Part shown: positions 55,121 to 64,000 of the stretch, piece after piece
Layout: each line of letters opens with the position of its first letter
How positions within the stretch are numbered: the first letter of the stretch is position 1
NCBI GenBank assembly: GCA_038277395.1
Contig: CM076197.1
Location: 84,367,951-84,431,950, forward strand
Direction of reading: 5' to 3'
DNA length: 64,000 nucleotides
From: Dryocosmus kuriphilus
Taxonomy: Eukaryota; Arthropoda; Insecta; Hymenoptera; Cynipidae
Notes under the pieces: model-generated
The model's database searches: none
Told to the model about the DNA's origin: nothing
What the model saw: only the letters and a program-made list of their open reading frames with translations
Position numbers and translations under genes: made by a program

Positions 55121-55760
55121 CTATTGACAGACCAGATGAAGTGACCAAGAAGTACTGCCTTTTGCATACGGCTTGCAATGTTCGAAGCTTGATGTTGGCA
55201 ACTCGGGATCTTTTTTTAGTTGGCTTAAGAAGGAAGCCTTCTTACTTCTAAGGCAGCCAATAATGAGAACTACAAGATAGACTCTGCATTCTGGATACAG
55301 TGCACCCAATTTAAAAGCAGATCTTGATATTTAGTCCGCTTCTCTTCCTCCTTCGATGTAATGTTACCATCAGCTGGCGCCGAAAACTCAATCACATGAA
55401 TGACCTTAGTCTTCAGGTCATGGAGGACAACATCAGGCTTCGTCGCACTGAAACGGTGAGTAGTAGTGGAGAACGAAAAGTTCCAGTAGATCTTACACTG
55501 GTTATTTTTTACGGCAGACTTCAGATCCCCTTTGTTGTATGGCAAAACGGGTGTTCCATCGACACCATAGAAGTGCCGAAGATTGTAACACAGCACTTTT
55601 ATAGCCGCATTGTCCCTCTCAATGTACCCGTAGCGCGCATATTTTGAGCATCCACTCAGGATATGTCCGAGAGCTTCTGGCCCTTGCTTGCATGCTCGGC
55701 AGTTGGTTTATCGCCGACAGGTATATTCATCACACGATCGCGGCAAACCAAGGTGTCGAT
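55121..55760 (-). pseudogene. RLE LINE knuckle/endonuclease, right-arm copy
   Basis: KPDVVLHD, VIEFSAPADGN and EEEKRTKY remain (55596-55270 frame). The knuckle region is shifted by an indel near 55700, and the C-terminus by one near 55320. Confidence 0.8.
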
Positions 55761-55904
55761 ACGCTGTCCTGGAATGCAAAAAGGAATCCCTCGGTCCCCG
55801 ATCTCAGTCCAGCAGACTTGAGAAACATGTTAGGCAAGCCTCTCGATAGTTCTTCTCTACGTATTTACTTCGTAGAACTGACCGTCAAGTGGCTTGCCGA
55901 TATG

Positions 55905-56321
55905 CTACTTCAGTAGAGGCGTGTGTTCTGCTTCCTTCACACAGCTTTTGAGCACCGAAGGTGACAGGGTGGCTAGGCCACATGTGCTGTCACTGGAATC
56001 AAATCGGAGACACAGCTTCTCTGCTGCCCTGTCTGCGGTATTGTACAGAAACGACGCAATTCTAGTGAATCCATGTTGGTGCACAAGTCGCATAAGAGAA
56101 TCTGTGCCATTTAAAATTGAACAGGCTGTTGCCAAGACATTTCTCCGATGAAGACACTCCAAACTCAATAGTCCTCTTCCTCCTTGATCTCGCGGAAGGT
56201 GCGTTCGAGGTACGGAAGATCTAGAATGATGACTTCGATGGATTGTCATCATTTTACGTATTTTTTGGTCAATGTCCTTTAACTCATCGACGTTCCACTT
56301 TATTGTCCCAAACGTGTACAA
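55905..56321 (-). pseudogene. RLE LINE thumb segment, right-arm copy
   Basis: Identical 138-residue frame to left 7219-7635. Confidence 0.85.
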
Positions 56322-56628
56322 CAGTATGGGAACATCAAGCGTATTGGTCGCCTGGATCTGATTTTTCCCACATAACTCAGAATCCCAAATTTTTCTGAGA
56401 ATTTAACGATACCTTTCTTAGACGGTCACTTTTACCACACGGAACAGTTTGGATTTACGCTTGCGGAATACTAGCATATGCGTATGTCTCTCCATTAACA
56501 AGATGCTGAATGGTACTTCAGCCTATAGGATGAATATCTTGATCGTCACACGAGGATCCTTCTACTAGCCTTCTTTTCCAGAAGTGGACGCATGCACATT
56601 TGTCGAGACCAAAGGTCATTCCGATCGG

Positions 56629-57570
56629 CTAGGAGGGTCTACTTACGATCGCCACAAGGATGCTTAGGTCCTCTTTTGAAGAGTCAAAGAGTTTAAGGTC
56701 GTCCATGTATAGAAGATGGTTAACCTTATGATCTCTTTTGTTTGGCGGGCCACATAGATATCCACAGCGGTTCTCCCGCAGCACAATGGTTAAAGGCCAA
56801 GAGGGAGATGCAGAAGAAAAGCGGACTGAGAGTCTTGCCCTGAAAGATCCTCTCCTGTAGGTGACACAGTTCGTGGTCACCTGTCTGTTGTCAGTTGTTA
56901 CGACGAATCTCGTTCGCCACAAAAGCATCAGCACCCTTATTCACCTTAATATACTGTGATGTACCATCAGGCACTCAAGGAGAATGATGATCAGCTCGTG
57001 ATTCGTAGAATCAAATGCATTGCGGTAGTCAATCCAAGCCATGGAAAGGTTGCGTCGTCGATACTGAAACGAATCTTGGGTCACACACCTGTCTATCAAC
57101 AAGTTCTCCCTGCAACTCGCCATGCCTCTCCTGGATCCGCGTTGTTCAACTGCTGCGCTCCACACTCGCTCAATAATTGCTAATATTCTCTCCTTAAGGA
57201 TATCAGTGAATAGCTTGTAACAAGTGATCAAACAAGCTATGATTCTGTAGTTCCTTGGATCCAAAATGTCTCCGGTTTTCTTAATCAGAACGTTACGTTC
57301 TTCTACCAACCACTGCAGAACAAAAATGTTCACCGCTAAGGAAGGAAGTGAATATACAGGCCAGATATTTGTAATTGGAAGAAAATTTCTTCCACCAAAG
57401 TTGTTAATTTTATCTGGGACCGGGCGCCGAAGTGTTCTTAGTTCTAGCGACTACGTTTTTCACTTCTTCCACAGTAATTGACGGGAACTTTTCCGCTGGA
57501 TCATCTAAACCTTGTCTATGACCCAAAATTTCGAAGGGAGCGTTATATTTGCTGCGTCTTCGTTCAGCAC
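56629..57570 (-). pseudogene. RLE LINE reverse transcriptase, right-arm copy
   Basis: Frames 57333-56941 (VLQWLVEERNVLIKKTGD, AWIDYRNAFDSTNHELI) and 56934-56629 (LLYMDDLKLF). The N-terminal RT part (57530-57340) is in other frames. Confidence 0.85.
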
Positions 57571-59239
57571 ACAAGTCTCTCCACATACACTCTTCCAGAA
57601 GACCTCGACCTCTTCTGGATTGGGCGGTTTTTTGAAGGCGCTTGACTCATTTTTAAAGAGGACTGGAAGGACACAGTAACAAAGATGGGAATTTTTCTGT
57701 ATACTTTTTAACTCGTGTTCAAGCAGCTGCGTTGCTCTTTTTTTTTTTTTTTTTTTTGCGGAGGAGGAGGTGGAAATCCTTTTGACGGACTGAGTACGGG
57801 ACTCGGCCTGACGGCCCCTACACATTAAAACCACCTCCTCCCCGGCACTCTGACTATAAGTCCATTGTGCCACACCGCGTTTCCCGCACTCCGTTGTGGA
57901 ACCAAGTCCCTGTTCAAGGGGTGCTCCTGGAGCCGCTTCTCCTCCCACCCGCATGACGGGCATGAGGAGCTGCTCCAGATGAATTCCGTTGTTCTAAGAC
58001 CCCTTGTGAGGAGCCCTAGCTGCCTGGTAATTCTCTCCTTCGCCACTTTGGAGCCGTCCCATTTGGAGCCGTTTCCTTAGGAGCCGTCGCCGTCCCTCAG
58101 GAGCCGCCTCCTTTAGATCCGCCGCCTTTTGGCGATGGGTTAAAAGGTGAGACATAAGAACTCGCGCCCTCGGTATTCCAGGAGGCTTTGACATTACCCC
58201 CTGGAAGGATCGCTCCTTGGAGCCCTTTTTCCCCTTACCCGCATGACGGGCAAGAGGAATTGCTCCAGATGAAGTCCGCTGTTCCAAGGACCCTTGTGAG
58301 GAGCCCTGGGCTGCCCGGTAATTCTTTCCTTCGCTGCTTGGGAGCCGACCCTTGGAGCCGTCCCCTTTTGGCGCGGGTTAACTAAATAAAATAAATGAAG
58401 TCTCCTAATAGGGGCCCTTGGGAAGTTTATTACGGTGTGTTTTCTTGTGTTCGCCATATTGGGTCCCACGTGAGAAGCTGGGATTTAAAGGACTGCTCCC
58501 TGCAGAGCCCCGCTTACAGGGAGAGGGCCTGAATACGAAGGAATTCGCCTGGTATCCCTAAGTCTCGAGGGTTTCGACACCTCCTTTAACTCCGCCATGC
58601 CCGTCTCAATTGAGGGGGCAAACCCGGAGCATTCAGGATTTGGTAACCCTGGTGCCATTCAGTTTTCGACACGGCGAGTAGATCACATCTTAGCTTGGGA
58701 TCATGAGGACTCGCGCCCTCGATATTCCAGGAAGCTTTGCCAATACCCCCCTGGAAGGATCGCTTCTTGAGTCAGGGTCCTGCAGAATGGAGACCCCAGT
58801 TCCCCAGAGGCAGCCGCTGATCTCTCACGATACAGTCCCTCTGGTTCACCTACTCCAGGTCGCTCGTCCGATTAGAACCCTAAGCCCTGCCCACCAACTA
58901 CAAGGTCATGTGGATCAACCCCAGGAGGGTGCTTTGCTCTTACAAGTGCTGTTATTTTTTGCGTCCGTGCCGCTTGATGGTCAGTAGCTTGCACGATAAT
59001 AGTTCAGTATGTGAATAGCTTCTTCTCACGGAGGAAGTTTGGCAAGGGCCTAACAACTTGGGGAAGAAGATAAGTGAAACTTTTTATTTGATTTGATGTA
59101 TGCGAAGCTCACTGAGGAAGTGTACAGTTGATAGACGCATTGCCGGGTCTGATCGCTACTTCTTAATCTTAAGCCTGAATCGTAGAATACGTGAATTGTG
59201 AGTCGTGGCGTGGACACGAATAGCAGAAGGTAAAGCAAA

Positions 59240-61206
59240 TCATGAAGCGGGGCATTTGTTCTATGGAGGTGTAGCTCATTGATTATTACTATTATTATTA
59301 TTATATTAGTGAGAAGGGTTATTATTCGGTAAGTTTTATGGCATATAAAAACGAGGTACATAACTTTTACTTTCTACGCAGTAATTTCATGACTTTGAGA
59401 AGTTCGAGTTTTGGCTTCTTCACCAGTTTACTATTAATTTGTGTGACGAGCACGTATGCTCGCACATACGCACTCTATTGGGTTGCCGCTCGCAAGGCGG
59501 ACTTGCGACAGCGCTTACTGACGGCTCTCCCACACGCTCATCTCAACACTGACCGACCGCAACCAAGCACCTTGTCGCTAAATACGAGACGCACGACGAA
59601 AATCGGCAAGTCGAGTCGGGTGCGACTCTCCGAGTACCTCGGGGAGCTCTCACCCGGTGAGACTCAAACCCTCTTCCTTCTGATGGGTGTCTGCCCCCGA
59701 ACAGAAGGCAAAGGGACGTGGGAATCTCAAGGAGTAGGCCTCCCTACACTTTGATATTACCAGGACCCACCTGACTGACCCCGTCCCGACGTGTACGGTG
59801 CGTTCGTGGTGGTTGATGGGCACTCCCATGGACACGCGAACCTAGTGCGTTGGGGAATTGATGGTGGTATACTCCTATGGTTCCCTTCACGTCAATGTAG
59901 GGACCCGACTGACGAAGCGATCTGACCAGTCCGACGTCGTGTACAGTTCTCGGGGTTGATGGGCACTCCCCATGGCCACGCGAAACTAGTGCGGTGGGGG
60001 ATTGATGGGCACTCCCACCTGGTTCCCCCCCCTTAACGTCATTGAGGACCGACCTGACCGACCGTAACGGGACCGTCTAAAACGTGTTACGGTTCCGGGC
60101 GTTGATGGGCATACTCCATGGTCCCCTTACGTCATATGAGGACCGACCTGACCGGACCGAACGATCATCCAACAGTTGTACGGTTCTCGGGGTTGATGGG
60201 CACTCCCAATGACCACGCGAACCTAGTGCGTTGGGGGATATTGATGGGTATCCTCCCATGGTCCCCTTACCGTCATCTGAGGACCGAACTGGACCAACCA
60301 ACGAACCTCACGAGTTACTGGACGACATCCCGGACTACAACGTTCCCCCGCCAGTCGGGCTGAGCGTAGTGGAAGTAACTCCCCCGTACGCGTTAGAAAG
60401 GTCGCCGAAGACCAGGGCTTAATACACCTCCGGGGAAAACACCGCCGAGAGTCGTCGATATCCCCGCGACGGCCACTAAGGGAGAAGGGGACGTTCGCCC
60501 TCCTCTCCCGTACCTAGCGAAACCAAAACTTGGGCGAGGCCCACACAAACGACACCCCGCACACCTTGTTAGACTCGGACACCGACTTCCGTTACACACG
60601 AACTATAATTGTACTCGCGCAACACACAACCAACATCCGCACACGTTACACACACACACATTGTAGAAATCCGACGCGGTCTTCCGCACACACGAACTAA
60701 TTGTTCACTCGCGCACACACAACTGCAACATCCGCACACATGTCACCACACACATTGTAAATCCGACACTGACTCCCGCACACACGAAACAATGGTACTC
60801 GCGCACACACAACCATCAATCCGCACGCATACACACACTCTCACATTGTAGAATCCGACACGACTCCCGCAACACACACGAACAATTGTACCCGCGCACA
60901 CACAACCAACATCCGCACACGTACACACATTGTAAACCCGACACCGACACCCTCACTACAAACAATAGTTCACCGCGCACAGTTGCCACACCATCCGCAC
61001 ACATAACCAGTCACACACACGCACTCGTTCATCACCACAAGCTTCCGCTACATCTGTATTCTATATTTGGAGTTTAAATAAATCGAGTTACACCTATTGC
61101 ACTCAGAGAAAACCTGTCTATCTCTCCTTAAACCTGACCCTGGCTTAGGACTGAAGCGTCCGATCCTAGGTAGTTAGGCAGAAGTAGGAAAAGTAGGACC
61201 GTTACA
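59240..61206 (+). repeat. Gypsy 5' LTR, right-arm copy, error-rich
   Basis: Mirror of 2534-4360; ends GTTACA at 61206. It contains both minisatellites (about 59770-60320 and 60560-61020) with many 1-2-nt insertions and losses relative to the left arm. Confidence 0.75.
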
Positions 61207-61223
61207 TGGCGCTCCCGAACAGG
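61207..61223 (+). promoter_or_regulatory. Primer binding site, right-arm copy
   Basis: TGGCGCTCCCGAACAGG, which is the left-arm tRNA-Lys site with two extra bases, most likely consensus errors. Confidence 0.7.
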
Positions 61224-61417
61224 CTTAGGGAACTAATTGGAGGAGGTCCCGGTCGGAAACAGTCCGGCACCCCGGTACTCCACCAGTCGCACCACACCTC
61301 AGCCGTCTCCGGTCCACACCCTTTTCCACCACTACTATTGTCCCATCCTCCACTCGTTAGACAGTAAAATGAACGGAACAGCCCACCGAGGCAAAACTGA
61401 ACAGACGGGTCAAACGA
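61224..61417 (+). other. Gypsy leader, right-arm copy, up to the gap
   Basis: Matches left 2518-2345 with several indels. The short upstream ORF start (ATGAACGG at 61370) is present, and the contig ends before gag. Confidence 0.7.
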
Positions 61418-61917
61418 NNNNNNNNNNNNNNNNNNNNNNNNNNNNNNNNNNNNNNNNNNNNNNNNNNNNNNNNNNNNNNNNNNNNNNNNNNNNNNNNNNN
61501 NNNNNNNNNNNNNNNNNNNNNNNNNNNNNNNNNNNNNNNNNNNNNNNNNNNNNNNNNNNNNNNNNNNNNNNNNNNNNNNNNNNNNNNNNNNNNNNNNNNN
61601 NNNNNNNNNNNNNNNNNNNNNNNNNNNNNNNNNNNNNNNNNNNNNNNNNNNNNNNNNNNNNNNNNNNNNNNNNNNNNNNNNNNNNNNNNNNNNNNNNNNN
61701 NNNNNNNNNNNNNNNNNNNNNNNNNNNNNNNNNNNNNNNNNNNNNNNNNNNNNNNNNNNNNNNNNNNNNNNNNNNNNNNNNNNNNNNNNNNNNNNNNNNN
61801 NNNNNNNNNNNNNNNNNNNNNNNNNNNNNNNNNNNNNNNNNNNNNNNNNNNNNNNNNNNNNNNNNNNNNNNNNNNNNNNNNNNNNNNNNNNNNNNNNNNN
61901 NNNNNNNNNNNNNNNNN
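61418..61917. other. Assembly gap, exactly 500 N
   Basis: Separates the right arm from an unrelated contig. Same length as the central gap, so a placeholder. Confidence 0.98.
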
Positions 61918-63877
61918 GTGCATTTACTCCTGTTGCAGAACCAAAATATCTAATGTTATCAGTTTGAAGTGTGCTTTTTGCCATATTAGTTCCAATTGTA
62001 TCGCAAAAATGTTTAACAGTAAAAGAAGAAAAAGGATAAATGTGATCTTTCAGTGTTAGGAAACTGTACTTGAGACTAATTTCTCGACATATTTGATGAT
62101 GTACCCCCTTAGCTGCTTGTATCACTTTTAAAAGGTTTCCGTTTCCAGATTCAAAAGCATAGGCATTATGGCAAAACAATGGTCCCCAGTCTAAAACACT
62201 TCTCGTTAAGTGTAAAAGTAAGTGGACATTAAATGTCATAGATACCTTTGAGTATAAAATTTCTGTATGGGCAACGAATTCATGTAGTAGTTTATCAGCG
62301 CGATCCAATTCTTGAATTGTGATTCCGTCTTTGTTTAATATGTAAAAGGCCTCTACAAACAACGCCCAGTGCATTAGAAGATGCTTTGGCAATATATTTT
62401 GAAGTATTGTTATATACTATAAAACATTGTCCAGTTCTCCCATTCGCGAGCTTTCCAGAATTCCTTTTCCGAAAACGACCGAGTTAATCTCACAATTTGA
62501 TGAGGTGCTCTAATATTAGTCATGAGTGTGTCGATTTGTGAAACAACAGATTTAGGTATCAATCCAGCTTTATTCTTATTGCCAAACCATGTAGTGGCAA
62601 ATTGTTTCGCAACGCCGGAACAGCAGTGCATGGAATCAGCTACACAACCATAAATGATGTCATAAAAACATTAAATTGATTAATTGAGATGGGCATTTAA
62701 CACCAAAAATGGGCTTTTTAGAATTAACTGCATCCATCATCTGCTTGATGGTATCCTCAACATTTCTATCTTTCTGTACTTCATTCGTCAGAGGATATTT
62801 CATGCTTCCTGATCGATGACTTTGTACCCATTCACCAGGGTGAAGGCACTGACCGCAACCGTAAGCCCCATTAAATTGTGTAAATCCCTGAACTGGAGCA
62901 CGAGCGACAGAATCTACGCAACAGATTAGTGTAAAAACTTTAATGCACCTTTCTACACCATTTATAATGCATTGAACACCCTTTTTTGAAAGTTCATTCA
63001 TTTGATCAACAAATGGCTGAAGAAATATATTCATATTTGGCTTATCTTTACCAAACCACAGACCAGCTAGGATTAATTCTTTACTTCGTACATTATATTC
63101 TACCTCATTTACCATTATAAAGATAGGCCAAATAGAATAAGCTGAACTTTTAAATAAAGGTGCTCCATCTGTATTGAAAACTGTTGTAGCATAGTTATGT
63201 CTATCAGAATCGTTTAAATTATTTACAAATTCTCTGTACCTTTTACCGTCATAAACATCGGAAATGTAACCTTTTTCATGAACTCTTTTATTTATGACAT
63301 AATCATAATACTCACTATTTGTTTCGATTAATTTAGAAATCGGAGACTCAGCATCCATCACAACAAAAAAAAAATCTTTGTATGTGTAATCTTTAAAATC
63401 AATTTTCACCTTGCATATCTTACATTTCAAAAAGGTATTCTTCCGTTCAAATTTGCCAACGTATGCACCGCACTTTGCACATGTTCCATGAAGTTCAGTA
63501 CAATTCTTCGGAAAGAACAATTTATCAATTAGATACCTTGAATTTGGTAAAAATGGTTCAGTAAAAATACAGTTCATCATATTCAATAAATCAGTTATGG
63601 CAGTTAATGAAAGTGCGTGTATAAGGGCAAACTTCAAAATCATAAGCAAAACTTCACCAACGCTTTTGTTGACAGGCACATTAATAGGCCTCTGAAAAAT
63701 ATCGCTGCTTATTGCATCTTGAAGAGACTTGAAACTTCTTGGCGATAAGTGCTCTGTATCATCATCTTCATTTCTTGATGGGTGATATTCGTCTTCAATG
63801 GTGTCCTTATAACAGTCGTATTCATTCTCTTCCTCGATCACGTCCAGGAAATAATCATCGACTTCATAACTTTCTTC
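61918..63877 (-). pseudogene. CACTA/Tnp2-like transposase, frameshifted, 3' end in gap
   Basis: Frame 63892-62660 (410 codons): acidic N-terminus, then a zinc ribbon (C138, C141, C157, C160), TDGAPLFKSSAYSIWPIFIM (Asp242), ELILAGLWFGKDKPNMNIFL, CVDSVARAPVQGFTQFNGAY (Asp327) and a CGQC pair. This order matches the Tnp2-type transposases of CACTA/EnSpm elements. A 1-nt shift near 62665 (T run) leads to GCVADSMHCCSGVAKQF; another near 62410 leads to LPKHLLMHWALFVEAFYILN and WGPLFCHNAYAFESGNGNLL. TTTTTATTTCAG at 63889-63878 looks like a splice acceptor, so the exon probably starts at 63877, not at the ATG at 63892. Cut-and-paste transposition role; may be domesticated or decayed. Confidence 0.8.
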
Positions 63878-63892
63878 CTGAAATAAAAACAT

Positions 63893-64000
63893 GCATTACA
63901 AAATGAATTACAATATTAATTATAATATTTTAAGGGTGTTCACTCAAACTGAAAAAAAATCTGATAAACATTCATGTTTTTTCTCGATGAAGAAATTTCA
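63893..64000. other. Probable intron or flank of the transposase gene
   Basis: AT-rich; no coding block seen up to the window end. Confidence 0.4.

Larger units (their letters stand above)
54890..58745 (-). mobile_element. RLE-type LINE, right-arm copy
   Basis: Mirror of 4797-8645. Additional indels: the endonuclease region splits at 55309/55270, the RT has an extra T before VLQWLVEER, a pair of shifts garbles the RT domain B region (RRGSFRARLSVRF) before the frame recovers, and the 5' region differs in several short runs. The YMDD box is at about 56704-56693. Confidence 0.87.

Overview
The window looks like arthropod genomic DNA. It carries mariner, Ty3/gypsy, jockey-type and restriction-endonuclease-type LINE families, a tRNA-derived SINE, and several core promoters of the TATA(-31)/TCAGT-initiator type used by arthropods. 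No ordinary cellular host gene was recognised; almost all coding material is transposon or endogenous-virus debris. It is three contigs joined by two gaps of exactly 500 N (31895-32394 and 61418-61917).

The dominant structure is a near-perfect inverted duplication. Bases about 2345-31813 reappear, reverse-complemented, as 32395-61417 (paired coordinates sum to about 64,208 near the centre and about 63,350-63,550 further out). The arms differ by many 1-nt indels, some substitutions, two poly-G/poly-C length differences (12 vs 194; 21 vs 11) and one ~860-bp deletion. Two versions of the same locus (haplotigs) scaffolded head to head is the simplest reading; a true palindrome is the alternative. 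Every left-arm feature therefore has a right-arm twin, and copy numbers should not be counted twice.

One arm, left coordinates: a minus-strand Ty3/gypsy element (RT, protease, gag, PBS, long LTR with two minisatellites; 1 to ~4360); a plus-strand non-LTR element with a C-terminal restriction-like endonuclease (~4800-8645); small ORFs of unknown function, a MITE, satellites and a SINE (8700-14420); then a large region (14420-31894) holding remains of a Polinton/adintovirus-like DNA virus: three broken copies of the N-terminal or larger part of a protein-primed type B DNA polymerase (A plus, B and C minus), an 81-aa protein divergent from PolB, a genome-packaging-type ATPase fragment, and a protein with a parvovirus-type phospholipase A2 domain and a C-terminal pX-like hydrophobic segment. 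A jockey-type LINE carrying a mariner that itself carries another LINE (a three-level nest) splits the viral region.

The most interesting signal is regulatory. Four viral promoters (two divergent ones at 15747-16327, one for PolB copy C at 29782-29813, one next to the central gap at 31717-31750) have TATA and an initiator A exactly 31 bp apart, and arrays of perfect alternating GAA/TTC heat-shock elements lie nearby. A block of ~64-bp direct repeats with an internal TTACCGACA/TGTCGGTAA dyad lies on the PolB side and recurs next to copy C; it may be an origin or terminal control region.

The last contig (61918-64000) is unrelated to the arms and carries the minus-strand coding region of a CACTA/Tnp2-like transposase, interrupted by two frameshifts.
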